From JAQVCM01 sp040403095 (GTDB taxonomy: Bacteria > Bacteroidota > Bacteroidia > Flavobacteriales_D > Crocinitomicaceae), in contig JBBALI010000008.1 of NCBI GenBank assembly GCA_040403095.1, positions 42,307 through 106,306 on the forward strand: a stretch of 64,000 nucleotides of DNA, read 5' to 3'. The translations under genes and the position numbers were made by a program. The first letter of the stretch is position 1. Each line of letters opens with the position of its first letter. This document shows, one piece after another, positions 50,263-59,388 of the stretch. The notes under the pieces are model-generated. The model was not told where the DNA came from and made no database searches. It saw only the letters and a list, made by a program, of their open reading frames with translations.

Positions 50263-51102
50263 GTGCAGGTTTTTACTAAAGTTGACGAACTTAAATCGTT
50301 TATAAAATCAAAAAAGGATTTAGGAAAAACCATTGGTTTTGTGCCTACTATGGGCGCTTTACATGCTGGTCATGGTTCTCTGATTACTGAAGCAAAAAAG
50401 TCGAATGACTTTGTAATTGCAAGTATTTTTGTAAATCCTACGCAGTTTAACAATGCATCTGACTTAGATAAATATCCTCGCTCAATCGATGCCGATTGTG
50501 AGATTCTTTCTTCTTTAGGTTGTGATGCAGTTTTCATTCCTTCAGTAGATGAAATTTACACAGATGAATTTGTTCTTCCACAAATTGATTTAGGGTTTCT
50601 AGACCAAGTGATGGAAGGAGAGCATCGGCCAGGGCATTTTCAAGGCGTTGTGCAAGTGGTTTACAGACTTTTTGAAATTGTAACACCAACCAATGCTTAC
50701 TTTGGCCTCAAAGACTTCCAGCAAGTAGCAGTAATTAGATTCATGACCACATTTTTCAAATTACCGATTCATATCGTTGCTGTTCCAACGCTAAGAGAAA
50801 CTTCTGGATTGGCTATGAGTAGCAGAAATTTGCGTTTGTCTTTATCAGAAAGAGAGGAAGCGGTGAAAATTAGTGAAACACTTTATTTTGCTAAGCAATT
50901 TGCTGTAAATCATACTCCTGAGGAAACTAAAAAGGCAACAATTGAATTTTTCAATCAGACAAATATGATTCTTGAATATTTTGAAATTGTTAACCCAATA
51001 GATTTAGTGAATCTAACTGAGAGCTGGGTGCCAAATTCAGTTGCTTGTATTGTTGCTTATTGTGGAGAAGTGAGGCTGATCGATAATTTGCAATTGAATT
51101 AA
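50263..51102 (+). CDS. panC: pantothenate synthetase
   Basis: 279 residues if begun at GTG 50263 (V-QVFTKVDELKSF), which matches the usual length and N-terminus of PanC; the only upstream ATG in frame lies inside the divergent gene. Motifs: VPTMGALHAGHGSLI (the HIGH-like site), FVNPTQFN, DLDKYPRSIDAD, EGEHRPGHFQGVVQVV, NAYFGLKDFQQV and LRETSGLAMSSRNLRLS (KMSKS-like). It joins pantoate and beta-alanine with ATP to make vitamin B5. A GTG start is rare in this low-GC genome, so translation may be modest. Confidence 0.92.
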   Translation: MQVFTKVDELKSFIKSKKDLGKTIGFVPTMGALHAGHGSLITEAKKSNDFVIASIFVNPTQFNNASDLDKYPRSIDADCEILSSLGCDAVFIPSVDEIYTDEFVLPQIDLGFLDQVMEGEHRPGHFQGVVQVVYRLFEIVTPTNAYFGLKDFQQVAVIRFMTTFFKLPIHIVAVPTLRETSGLAMSSRNLRLSLSEREEAVKISETLYFAKQFAVNHTPEETKKATIEFFNQTNMILEYFEIVNPIDLVNLTESWVPNSVACIVAYCGEVRLIDNLQLN

Positions 51103-51132
51103 CAGAAATTCATTAAGTGTAAAAAGAAAATG

Positions 51133-51151
51133 TTAACTTTAGAAAAGTTAA
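51133..51151 (+). promoter_or_regulatory. short inverted repeat before the patatin gene
   Basis: TTAACTTT-AGA-AAAGTTAA, 8-base arms with a 3-base spacer, nine bases upstream of the ATG at 51161. It may be an operator or hairpin near the ribosome site; its left arm also resembles a weak -7 box (TAACTTTA). Confidence 0.3.
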
Positions 51152-51160
51152 TTCAAAGCA

Positions 51161-51997
51161 ATGTCCAAAAAAGCTTTAGTCATTCAAGGAGGTGGTTTTA
51201 AAACTGCATTTTCCTCAGGTGTTTTAGATGCATTTATTGCAAAAAACTACAATCCATTTGATATTTATGTGGGTGTTTCTGGAGGTGCAAATGCGTTAAC
51301 ATACTTTTTAAATGGGGAATATAAAAAATGTATTCAATCCATTCACGTGCTTTTAGAAGATCCGAAATTTATCAATTACAAGCAATTGTTTACTTCTGGA
51401 GTATTCATGAATGTTGACTTTTTTGAAGAAATAGCGCAAGAAATTGTACCATTGAATATGCGGGCGATTTTTGAAAATCATGGTAATAAATCTATAGGAA
51501 TTGTAGCGACTAATCGAAATACAGGAAAACCAGAATATTTAACACCGACGGCTGAAAATTGGGTTTCTTGTTTGATTGCTTCATGTGCGATTCCGTTTGT
51601 GACTAAAGCCAAACATGAAATCGATGGAAATGAATACATGGATGGAAGTTGGAGTGATCCATTGCCGGTTCAATGGGCAGGTGACCAAGGTGCGACAGAT
51701 ATTTTAGTCATTAGAACATCTTTCGCAGATTTGAAAGAAAAACAATCCTTGCCCAATTTTTTGGGTGAAAAGTATTTCAAGAATCATCCAGGTTTGACAA
51801 AAATTTTTTCAAACCAACATGTTAAATTCAATGAATCAATCGATTTCATTTTAAATCCGCCCTCAGGAATTAAAATTCAGCAAATTGCACCTGAGCAAAA
51901 ACTCAAAACGGGAGGTTACACCAATTCTAAAGTTGCATTGGAATTGGACTACCGATATGGATTGGAAATGGGATTAGATTTTTTGAGTAAACTGTAA
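51161..51997 (+). CDS. patatin-like phospholipase (RssA/YjjU type)
   Basis: 278 residues, cytosolic. The oxyanion motif QGGGFKTAFSSGVLDAF is followed by the nucleophile elbow GVSGGANAL (Ser in G-x-S-x-G), and the Asp of the dyad lies in YMDGSWSDPLPV (DG motif). Family members hydrolyse acyl esters of phospholipids or acylglycerols. Close relatives such as YjjU have similar length. It is convergent with thyA (4 bases apart) and not part of an obvious operon. Confidence 0.87.
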   Translation: MSKKALVIQGGGFKTAFSSGVLDAFIAKNYNPFDIYVGVSGGANALTYFLNGEYKKCIQSIHVLLEDPKFINYKQLFTSGVFMNVDFFEEIAQEIVPLNMRAIFENHGNKSIGIVATNRNTGKPEYLTPTAENWVSCLIASCAIPFVTKAKHEIDGNEYMDGSWSDPLPVQWAGDQGATDILVIRTSFADLKEKQSLPNFLGEKYFKNHPGLTKIFSNQHVKFNESIDFILNPPSGIKIQQIAPEQKLKTGGYTNSKVALELDYRYGLEMGLDFLSKL

Positions 51998-52001
51998 AAG
52001 T

Positions 52002-52796
52002 TTAAACTGCAACTGCGCCTTTAATATGTGGATGTGGATCGTAATTCAATAATTCGAAATCCTCTAGTTTAAATCCGAAAATGTCTTTCACATCAGGATT
52101 TATTTTCATTGTTGGCAATGGACGACAATCTCTTGTTAATTGTAATTTGGTTTGCTCCAAGTGATTGTTATATAAATGTGCATCTCCCAAAGTGTGGATA
52201 AATTCTCCATATTGCAAGTCGCAAACTTGTGCTATCATCATGGTCAAGAGGGCATAGGAAGCAATATTGAAAGGCACACCCAAGAAAGTATCTGCGCTTC
52301 TTTGATACAATTGACAGCTTAACTTTCCATCAGCCACATAAAATTGAAACATGGTGTGACAAGGCGGCAAGGCCATGTTGTCGACATCAGCGACATTCCA
52401 CGCAGAAACCAATAATCTTCTAGAATTAGGATTGGTTTTAATCTGCTGAATTAAATTAGAAATTTGATCGATGGTGCTACCATCTTTTGCAGGCCAAGAG
52501 CGCCATTGATGACCATAAACAGGACCTAAATCACCGTTCTCATCCGCCCATTCATCCCAAATTGAAACATTGTTTTCTTTCAAAAATTTAATATTGGTAT
52601 CGCCTTGTAAAAACCACAAAAGTTCAACAATAATCGAGCGTAAATGCAATTTTTTTGTCGTCAATACCGGAAAACCTTCATTTAAATCAAAACGCATTTG
52701 ATACCCAAAAGTAGAAATTGTACCTGTACCAGTGCGATCTCCTTTTTGAGTTCCGTTTTCAAGAATGTGGTTTAATAAATCGTGGTATTGCTTCAT
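52002..52796 (-). CDS. thyA: thymidylate synthase
   Basis: 264 residues, the same length as the classical enzyme. KGDRTGTGTISTFGYQMRFDL (phosphate loop), LLWFLQGDTNIKFL, WDEWADENGDLGPVYGHQWRSW, the catalytic Cys in ALPPCHTMFQFYV (about Cys146), and QRSADTFLGVPFNIASYALL with LGDAHLYNNHLEQ. It makes dTMP from dUMP with methylenetetrahydrofolate. Single gene with no obvious co-transcribed neighbour. Confidence 0.97.
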   Translation of the reverse strand: MKQYHDLLNHILENGTQKGDRTGTGTISTFGYQMRFDLNEGFPVLTTKKLHLRSIIVELLWFLQGDTNIKFLKENNVSIWDEWADENGDLGPVYGHQWRSWPAKDGSTIDQISNLIQQIKTNPNSRRLLVSAWNVADVDNMALPPCHTMFQFYVADGKLSCQLYQRSADTFLGVPFNIASYALLTMMIAQVCDLQYGEFIHTLGDAHLYNNHLEQTKLQLTRDCRPLPTMKINPDVKDIFGFKLEDFELLNYDPHPHIKGAVAV

Positions 52797-52987
52797 GTGA
52801 AATCCATTTTATTTGAGTTTTCAAAATTACGAAAATTGAAAGTAATAATTGCAAAGTGATTTTAAAAACCTGTCTGCAAATCTTAAATCAAGGATAAAAT
52901 TTAATGTCAATCACAAAATCGGAATATGGCGATTTGACGAAATTTTTAAAAGCGGGTGCAACGCGATTTTTTCTTTTTGAAAAACAG

Positions 52988-52995
52988 TATCTTTG
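52988..52995 (+). promoter_or_regulatory. -7 box of the hldD-like gene
   Basis: TATCTTTG, an exact TAnnTTTG match, followed by CTCC, ends 16 bases before the ATG at 53012. It supports that ATG over the upstream in-frame ATG at 52904, which would lie ahead of the promoter. Confidence 0.6.
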
Positions 52996-53011
52996 CTCCA
53001 AATTCAAAGAA

Positions 53012-53977
53012 ATGATTGTTGTAACAGGTGCCGCTGGTTTTATTGGAAGTTGTTTGGTTTCAAGATTGAATCAAGCAGGAAAAGAAAATATTGTTGTTGT
53101 TGACGATTTCACCAAACATGAAAAAGACCAAAATTTGGTTGCAAAGAAGTTTTTAGAAAAAGTAGAACGAAGTGTTTTTGAATCTTGGTTGGAAACAAAC
53201 GGAAAGGCTGTTGAAATTATCTTCCACATAGGCGCTAGAACAGATACAACTGAATTTGACAAAGCGATTTTTGATGAATTGAATGTGGAATACACTCAAA
53301 TGATTTGGAATTTTTGTTCAGATCAAAATGTTCCTTTGGTTTATGCGAGTTCAGCGGCGACTTATGGTTTGGGAGAATTTGGTTACGAAGACAATCACGA
53401 AATTATTCCAAATTTGAAACCATTGAATCCTTATGGGGATTCTAAAAATGACTTTGATATTTGGGCATTGAAGCAATCAAAACAACCACCTTTTTGGGCA
53501 GGTTTGAAATTCTTCAATGTTTATGGTCCGAATGAATTCCATAAGGGAAGAATGGCTTCTGTTATTTTTCATGCTTTCAATCAAATTTCTGAAAAAGGCT
53601 CCATGAATCTTTTTCGTTCTCACAATCCTGATTACACTGATGGTGGGCAATTGCGCGATTTTGTCTACGTAAAAGATGTGGTTGAAGTTTGTTTATTTTT
53701 GATGGAAGAAAAACCAACTTCAGGTATTTACAATTTAGGATCTGGTGAGGCGCGTACTTTTTTAGATTTGGCTACAAACACTTTTTTGGCCATGGGGAAA
53801 GAACCTAATATTGGTTTCATCGACACGCCAATTGACATCCGAGATAAATACCAATATTTTACTGAAGCAAAAATGCAAAAAATGTTGGATGCTGGATATG
53901 CTGAAGGTTTTCATAGTTTAGAAGCTGGAGTTGAAGATTACGTTAAAAATTATTTAATCCCGAATAAATACTATTAG
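53012..53977 (+). CDS. hldD: ADP-L-glycero-D-manno-heptose 6-epimerase-like NAD-dependent epimerase
   Basis: 321 residues. Rossmann motif VTGAAGFIGSCLVSRLNQAGKENIVVVDD, IFHIGARTDTTEFDKAIFDELNVEYTQMIWNFC, SSAATYGLGE, and the catalytic Tyr-Lys in NPYGDSKNDFD; the distal segment FFNVYGPNEFHKGRMASVIFHAFNQI and LRDFVYVKDVVEV also match HldD. It epimerises ADP-heptose for lipopolysaccharide core. The start is set by the downstream ATG that gives the Rossmann strand directly and by the promoter upstream. Confidence 0.85.
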   Translation: MIVVTGAAGFIGSCLVSRLNQAGKENIVVVDDFTKHEKDQNLVAKKFLEKVERSVFESWLETNGKAVEIIFHIGARTDTTEFDKAIFDELNVEYTQMIWNFCSDQNVPLVYASSAATYGLGEFGYEDNHEIIPNLKPLNPYGDSKNDFDIWALKQSKQPPFWAGLKFFNVYGPNEFHKGRMASVIFHAFNQISEKGSMNLFRSHNPDYTDGGQLRDFVYVKDVVEVCLFLMEEKPTSGIYNLGSGEARTFLDLATNTFLAMGKEPNIGFIDTPIDIRDKYQYFTEAKMQKMLDAGYAEGFHSLEAGVEDYVKNYLIPNKYY

Positions 53978-54033
53978 AACTTAAACATAAGTTTGATTTT
54001 TCTGTTTAGGTGATAAGATTAATTTATTAGAAA

Positions 54034-54495
54034 ATGTATCAATTAAAAAGAACACAATTTGTTCCTACAGATCTTCAAACTTGTTGGGATTTTTTTTCAT
54101 CTCCAAAAAATTTACAAAGCATCACTCCAGATTACATGGGATTTGATGTTTTGACTTATGTGCCTGACATGATGTATGAAGGATTAATGATTGCATACAA
54201 AATCCGACCTTTGTTAGGGATTCCAATTAACTGGGTGACAGAAATCAAATATGTGCACGAAAAATCTTTTTTTGTGGATGAACAAAGATTTGGTCCTTAT
54301 AAAATGTGGCACCACGAACATCATTTTAAAGCTGTTGAAGGCGGTGTTGAAATGACAGATATCGTGTCCTATGAATTGCCCCTAGGAATTTTAGGGAAGA
54401 TAGCGCATCCTTTTTTAGTGAAGAGAAAATTAGATGCTATTTTTGCTTATCGGTTTAAAAAAGTAGATGAATTATTTCCAAAAATCACCAAGTAA
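54034..54495 (+). CDS. SRPBCC (START/Bet v1-fold) ligand-binding protein
   Basis: 153 residues with a single helix-grip fold: RTQFVPTDLQTCWDFFSSPKNLQSITPDYMGFDV at the N-terminus, ITEIKYVHEKSFFVDEQRFGPYKMWHHEHHF-type middle (here INWVTEIKYV...), and a long C-terminal helix (LDAIFAYRFKKVDELF). These proteins bind hydrophobic ligands. Close homologues are often called cell-division inhibitors by similarity, without evidence here. It follows hldD by 56 bases and its end overlaps the convergent GLPGLI gene by 11 bases. Confidence 0.75.
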   Translation: MYQLKRTQFVPTDLQTCWDFFSSPKNLQSITPDYMGFDVLTYVPDMMYEGLMIAYKIRPLLGIPINWVTEIKYVHEKSFFVDEQRFGPYKMWHHEHHFKAVEGGVEMTDIVSYELPLGILGKIAHPFLVKRKLDAIFAYRFKKVDELFPKITK

Positions 54496-55213
54496 AGAGT
54501 TCCACAATAAAGTTTTTAAATTCAGGTTTTGAACCGAATTGTTTTTCTAGTTTGACCCTCAGTTCCGCTGAGGTAACTGTTTTATTTTTTCCGATTTTTG
54601 GAGCCAATGTTTCCATATTTGGATTTTGAATTTCAATAGTTTTTGCAAAATAAATAACGCCACCATCTTCAGTAGCTAGGCCTAAAATTGCACCTGGCAA
54701 ACCTGTAAAAGATTCTGGACCAACAGATGGAATGATTTCATCACTAAACCAAGCGTAAATTCTGGTTGTATCGTTCACCTCCCAAATGGCTTTTCTACAT
54801 TCATATTTGCCGATTTTTCTTTTATTTTCAGTTATTTTCCACTCTCTGTGGTAGGTTGAATCTTGAACATACAAATTTTCGCCCCAAACATTGAAGATAG
54901 ATAATCTCGATTTTTTCTTGATGTTTTGGTAAACGGTATTTCTATTTGTTGCCCAGCTCATTTCATCTGTTCCAACAACATCTTGTGGTATGAAAATCGA
55001 AATACTGTCATTGAAATAAAGGTCAAAAAGATCTATTTTGGTTTTGTTTTTTTCGCCCAACCAACGAATCATATTTGGGTCATTGAATCTTTTTAGAAGA
55101 TTTGTTTTTCGTTCAAAAGTAATTTTTCCTGCAGTGATTTGTGCATTTGAAATGAAACCAAAAGCCAGGAAAAAGATTGAGAAAAGGATTGATTTAGAAA
55201 TGGTCTTCTTCAT
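54485..55213 (-). CDS. GLPGLI-family secreted protein
   Basis: 242 residues from the ATG at 55213, with a signal peptide (ILFSIFFLAFGFISNAQ). It carries the family-naming motif in IPSVGPESFTGLPGAILGLATEDGG, an upstream IGKYECRKAIWEVNDTTRIYAWFSDEIIPS block and a C-terminal TVTSAELRVKLEKQF. These proteins are of unknown function but are commonly encoded beside TonB-dependent receptors, as here: its start lies within the end of the receptor gene (20-base overlap). Confidence 0.85.
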   Translation of the reverse strand: MKKTISKSILFSIFFLAFGFISNAQITAGKITFERKTNLLKRFNDPNMIRWLGEKNKTKIDLFDLYFNDSISIFIPQDVVGTDEMSWATNRNTVYQNIKKKSRLSIFNVWGENLYVQDSTYHREWKITENKRKIGKYECRKAIWEVNDTTRIYAWFSDEIIPSVGPESFTGLPGAILGLATEDGGVIYFAKTIEIQNPNMETLAPKIGKNKTVTSAELRVKLEKQFGSKPEFKNFIVELFTW

Positions 55214-57926
55214 TTTCTTTGATTTTAGCACTGTTGAATTTATAGGTTAATTTCACTAACAAATAGCGGGCAATGATATTCGTTTGACTATCAGTAATTA
55301 CATTGGCATTTACATCTCGACCAGCACTGATATTTTGATTTAAAATGTCATATACTGTAACTCCAAGAATCAAATTGTCGAGTTTCCCAAAAGTTTTGGT
55401 TATTGTGGCGTTCCAAATTAGATAATTGATGTCGTAACCTGCTGCTCTTCCAGAATTGATTGTATATCGCGCGTCAGATTCAATTCCAAATTTCCAAGGA
55501 AGCTTGACTATCAAGTTTGCGTTATAATTTTGGGTATAATAAGGTTGACTGCTTGCAGCACTGATTGAACTTTTTGGATCAGTATAGGAAACATTTCCTG
55601 AAAGTGAAAATTCCAATGAGTCGGTTTGATAATTTACATTTAATCCACCACCAACAGATTTATTGATCGTTAAGTTCTTTTCACCATTTACAAAGTTGTT
55701 GAATTTAGAGTAACCTCCATTGACATTAGGATTTAATGTCACAATTTGTTTGTAAACGGGGAAGCCACCTCCAAAATATAAGTTTGTATATAAATTTCCA
55801 TTGGTATTTACCGTTTTGGTATAAGTTCTCCCAAAAGCATCAAAATCCACTGAACTTGTAAAAGCATTTTGGGTAATTGTTTGACTTAAACGCGACCAAA
55901 TGTATCTTCCAGAAACTGGTTTGTAACTGTTGTAAGAAATGAAACCGCTGTGGACATAATTTGGAACCAAATTAGGATTTCCCAATGAAATTCTATTGGG
56001 ATTTGTGTTGTCTCGAACTGGTTGAAGTTGGTTAACGCTTGGTTGAGTCGACGAAGTGCTGTAATTTACAACCATGCGATTATTTTGAGAGAATTTATGT
56101 GTGTATTTAAATCTAGGTAAAACGTTGTTTACAGATTGAAAGATTGTTGTATCCGAAATCAAGTTTTTATTTGAAATTTCTACATTTCTGAATCTAACTC
56201 CACCCACAAATCTATTCTTCTTGTGGTCATAAATGATTGAGCTTCCGATTCTGTTTTGTAATTTATTGGTTTCAAATTCATTCGAAAAATTCAAATCTGC
56301 TGTTTCATAATTTCCGTTTAAAAAATTGAAAGTTTTTTTCGATTGATTATTGTGGTTTGAAAACATTTCGTAGTCAAATTCTAATTTGAATTTAGCGTTC
56401 AATGGTTCCGTGTAAATAGCACTTGCGGTGTGACTTAGAGACAGTGAATTGTTGTCTTTCGTTTGGTCTATGGTGTCGTTGAAAATCGTCGCAAAAATAT
56501 TGTTATTTAACGAATATAGGTTTCCTTTTGATTTGTTTTCGTCATAGGTGAATCTATAAGTTGCTACAAAATGGCGGTCTTTTTTCTTGAAATCTCGAAT
56601 TAATGTAAGCCTAGTTTTTAAATTAGTCCCAGATGATTCAGAATTGTTTTTCACATTGGTTGATCTGTTTAAAATATTGTCAGAGCCTGTAAAGTAAGTT
56701 TCGTCATTGCTTTTGTTACTGGCTAGATTGACTCTTAACTTTGGTTCAAATTCGATGGTTGTTAATGAATCAATTTTGTGTTCCACAAACATATTTAAAG
56801 CATGTGATTGGTTCAAACTTGTTGATTGATTTTGTTGATCAGTCACATAAGTTGTATCTTCCAAAAAGTATTGAGATCTGTTTTTCTCTGCAGTTTTCAG
56901 ACCATTATTAGAATACGTATAATTGACTGCAAATTTAGTTTTTGCTGTGATTTGGTCGTCATAATAAACCCCAGTTTTCAATGTCGTTGGAAATCCTGTG
57001 CCTTGTTGTATATTATCTGATTGCCATTCATCTTCTTCGTCATTGTAGGTATATCCTGTTTCAATCCCATATTTATACGCATCTTGCCATCTCAAACTTG
57101 AATTTGTTGTATTGGAAATCAATGAAAATACTGATATTTTTTGTTTTTTATTGAATTTATTTGCCAATAATTCTCCTTCATAAAACCTTTTAAAATCTCC
57201 TGCTGCGGAAACTTTCCCGAAATAGCCTTTTTTGGCATCATCTTTTAATTTGAGGTCAAGCACTTGAATTGTTTCATCTCCTTCAGAAGCATTTTCATTT
57301 TTCTTTTCATACACTTGAACAGATTCAACTCCTTTTGCTGCTAGGTTTTTAGTTGCCATGGTTGGATCTGAGCCAAAGAATTCATCGCCATCAACCAAAA
57401 CTTGGGAAATTTCTTTTCCTTGGGAAGTGATAGAACCATCAGCTTCAACTTTAATTCCAGGTAATTTTTTGAGTAAATCTTCTACAACTGCATTTGGTTT
57501 GGTAGCGAAAGAATCAGCAACGTAAACGAGCGTATCACCTTTATAGTAGATGGGGTCTTTGTAGGCATAAATGGTGACTTCGTCAATGCGCGTACTTCTA
57601 ACTGGTAGAATTATTTTTTTGAGTTCAAAACTAGCATTGTCAGGTCTTCCAAAGAAATAATATTCTCGTTCTCCAAATTTGGGATGAGAAACAATCAATT
57701 GCAAAGTATCTAATGGTAAAGTATTGAATTCAAAATTTCCTGCTTTGTCGGTTCTTTTGAAATCAATCAATAATGAATCTTTGATTCTGACTACCATTGC
57801 CATTCCATTTTCTAATGGTGCGTTGCTAATTGTATCAAAAACATTTCCTGAAATGTGCATGTTTTGACCGAATGAAAACATGGGTATAAGTGCCAGAAAG
57901 GAGATTAGAAATAGTATTTTCCTCAT
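55194..57926 (-). CDS. TonB-dependent receptor-like outer-membrane beta-barrel protein
   Basis: 910 residues: signal peptide (ILFLISFLALIPMFSFGQ), a carboxypeptidase-regulatory-like domain (HISGNVFDTISNAPLENGMAMVV), a plug (VVEDLLKKLPGIKVEADGSITSQGKEISQVLVDGDEFFGSDPTMATKNLAAKGVESVQVYEKK, a classic TonB-receptor plug pattern), and a beta-barrel with alternating aromatics to the C-terminus. It likely imports a nutrient or peptide; substrate unknown. A TATCCTTG sequence at 57953-57946, one base off the -7 consensus, may be its promoter. Co-transcribed with the GLPGLI gene. Confidence 0.85.
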   Translation of the reverse strand: MRKILFLISFLALIPMFSFGQNMHISGNVFDTISNAPLENGMAMVVRIKDSLLIDFKRTDKAGNFEFNTLPLDTLQLIVSHPKFGEREYYFFGRPDNASFELKKIILPVRSTRIDEVTIYAYKDPIYYKGDTLVYVADSFATKPNAVVEDLLKKLPGIKVEADGSITSQGKEISQVLVDGDEFFGSDPTMATKNLAAKGVESVQVYEKKNENASEGDETIQVLDLKLKDDAKKGYFGKVSAAGDFKRFYEGELLANKFNKKQKISVFSLISNTTNSSLRWQDAYKYGIETGYTYNDEEDEWQSDNIQQGTGFPTTLKTGVYYDDQITAKTKFAVNYTYSNNGLKTAEKNRSQYFLEDTTYVTDQQNQSTSLNQSHALNMFVEHKIDSLTTIEFEPKLRVNLASNKSNDETYFTGSDNILNRSTNVKNNSESSGTNLKTRLTLIRDFKKKDRHFVATYRFTYDENKSKGNLYSLNNNIFATIFNDTIDQTKDNNSLSLSHTASAIYTEPLNAKFKLEFDYEMFSNHNNQSKKTFNFLNGNYETADLNFSNEFETNKLQNRIGSSIIYDHKKNRFVGGVRFRNVEISNKNLISDTTIFQSVNNVLPRFKYTHKFSQNNRMVVNYSTSSTQPSVNQLQPVRDNTNPNRISLGNPNLVPNYVHSGFISYNSYKPVSGRYIWSRLSQTITQNAFTSSVDFDAFGRTYTKTVNTNGNLYTNLYFGGGFPVYKQIVTLNPNVNGGYSKFNNFVNGEKNLTINKSVGGGLNVNYQTDSLEFSLSGNVSYTDPKSSISAASSQPYYTQNYNANLIVKLPWKFGIESDARYTINSGRAAGYDINYLIWNATITKTFGKLDNLILGVTVYDILNQNISAGRDVNANVITDSQTNIIARYLLVKLTYKFNSAKIKENEEDHF

Positions 57927-58087
57927 ATTTTTGTAATAATTAGTACAAGGATAAGCAACATTTGTTAGAAAAGTTACACAACTTTTTAAATACGGCTTGA
58001 ATTAAGTTGTGAACGGTTTAATTTTGCGACTGCAATGATTTTCGCCTAAAGCGGCAATCTTTTTTTTGAAATCAGTGTTTTGAATTT

Positions 58088-58456
58088 TTAGTCAATTTGA
58101 ATTCTTTTGATTCTAATTTCTTGATCGTTGATTAACATTACGTTGTAGTTGCCTTTCTCTAGTTTCGACAAATCAAAATCAAATTCATTCATTTTTTCTT
58201 GAATAAATGCACATTGAATCGTTGCTCCACGCTGATTAGTTACAGAAATACTTGCATAGGGATCAATGATTCCAGTAACTTTTACAGTTAATTTTTGGGA
58301 ATCAGCTGAAAATTGAGTCGTGAAAGTGCTTTCTTCCGTTTTTACTTCATTGACTTTGGAGCTGTCTTTTTTCTCGTCGTCAATCGGATTTGTGTTTGCA
58401 AATGAGATTCCTGTCGTGACGAATAACATTGCGAAAGTGTAAATTACTTTTTTCAT
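58088..58456 (-). CDS. small periplasmic or secreted beta-sandwich protein
   Basis: 122 residues: signal peptide (VIYTFAMLFVTTGISFANT), a charged linker (DDEKKDSSKVNEVKTEES), then one beta domain (SQKLTVKVTGIIDPYASISVTNQRGATIQ ... FDFDLSKLEKGNYNVMLINDQEIRIKRI). The last part resembles the secretion-tail-like module of short Bacteroidota proteins, in particular the G-x-Y-x-V-x-L-I pattern. Function unknown. Single gene with its own promoter about 97 bases upstream. Confidence 0.6.
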   Translation of the reverse strand: MKKVIYTFAMLFVTTGISFANTNPIDDEKKDSSKVNEVKTEESTFTTQFSADSQKLTVKVTGIIDPYASISVTNQRGATIQCAFIQEKMNEFDFDLSKLEKGNYNVMLINDQEIRIKRIQID

Positions 58457-58767
58457 TTTTCTTTTTTTTAATTTGCTTTTTTATTTGACTTTTCAAACCT
58501 AAAAATGTTACAATTTCATACTTTTAAAGGAGCATAAATTTGAATTGCACTGCAAAAGTATTGGTTCTTTACCAACTGAAAATCAGTATTTAATTGATTT
58601 AATGGAATGTTAAAGTTGATTACAAAAAGGTGTTACAAAATTTCTAAAATTGATAATGGATTAATATTCTAGTAATAAAGTATTTTGAAACTTTGTGTTA
58701 CCACTTTAGGTATAAGAAACAAAAAACACTGATTTTATGGTTTCTAGATTTTAATTATCTTTATTGT
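58457..58767. other. 311-bp divergent intergenic region
   Basis: Lies between the small secreted protein (minus) and the lipoprotein gene (plus). It holds a minus-strand TACTTTTG box at 58560-58553 that fits the -7 consensus and would serve the minus gene with a leader of about 90 nt. A plus-strand promoter is not clear; a TATCTTTA close to the plus start is too near the ATG. I see no RNA gene or repeat. Confidence 0.45.
58553..58560 (-). promoter_or_regulatory. -7 box of the small secreted protein gene
   Basis: Minus-strand TACTTTTG fits TAnnTTTG; it lies 96 bases upstream of the ATG at 58456. Confidence 0.45.
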
Positions 58768-59262
58768 ATGTTAAAAAAAGCATTCTTCTTTTTCATTGTT
58801 TCTTTGCTAGTTTATGGTTGTTTTAAGGATCAGAATTACAGTGAAGTTCCTGAAATTGAATTTATTGACTTTGTTCAAGTGGGTGATTCTGCCAAGTTGA
58901 GTTTTTCTTTTCAAGATGGAGAAGGAGATATTGGTTTATCTGATGATCAAATAATAGCTCCTTTCAATCCGGATTCTAAATATTATTACAACGTTTACAT
59001 GGTTTATTACGAGAAAGATGATGTAAATGGTTGGGTGGTTGGAAAAGATATCAATGGTGATTCAATCATATTTAAAAATAGAATTAAACCAATTTATATA
59101 GGAAAACCAAAAGGTTTGAAAGGTAAAATTATTGCTACAATTGAACCTATATTTTACAATCCTTTTTCAACTCAAAGTGATACAATCAAATACAAAATTC
59201 AATTAATCGATAGGGCATTGCACTCCAGTAATTGGGTTGAATCAAACGAAATTATCCGTTGA
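58768..59262 (+). CDS. small lipoprotein preceding the giant surface protein
   Basis: 164 residues from the ATG at 58768, which gives a lipoprotein signal (AFFFFIVSLLVYGCF, lipidated Cys18). The mature part has EVPEIEFIDFVQVGDSAKLSFSFQDGEGDIGLSD, a beta-sandwich opening seen in a family of Bacteroidota lipoproteins, then YNVYMVYYEKDDVNGWVV and GLKGKIIATIEPIFYNP. An upstream ATG at 58693 adds a non-signal stretch and is rejected. It stands 126 bases upstream of the giant secreted protein and may be a co-transcribed partner. Confidence 0.7.
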   Translation: MLKKAFFFFIVSLLVYGCFKDQNYSEVPEIEFIDFVQVGDSAKLSFSFQDGEGDIGLSDDQIIAPFNPDSKYYYNVYMVYYEKDDVNGWVVGKDINGDSIIFKNRIKPIYIGKPKGLKGKIIATIEPIFYNPFSTQSDTIKYKIQLIDRALHSSNWVESNEIIR

Positions 59263-59280
59263 TTTTTTGAATTGATTGTT

Positions 59281-59388
59281 ATGCAATTTAGAATTACTTC
59301 AATTAACGAAAGAAATTTTGAGAATATCAAAAAAAACTCTATATTTAGACATGAAGTTTTATTAGATAAAATTGTTTTAAAAAATTAA
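59281..59388 (+). CDS. possible 35-residue leader peptide
   Basis: ATG frame (MQFRITSINERNFENIKKNS...) whose TAA overlaps the ATG of the giant gene by one base, so translation of the two could be coupled. No family; chance ORFs of this length are common here. Confidence 0.2.
   Translation: MQFRITSINERNFENIKKNSIFRHEVLLDKIVLKN

Noticed and set aside
52904..53011. Upstream ATG for the epimerase gene
   Set aside because: The extension has no Rossmann-type sequence and lies ahead of a strong -7 box at 52988; the ATG at 53012 starts directly with the dinucleotide-binding strand.
58015..58072. Possible hairpin followed by eight T (GCCTAAAGCGGC region)
   Set aside because: The stem is imperfect and there is no plus-strand gene ahead of it; on the minus strand it lacks a T-tract after the stem.
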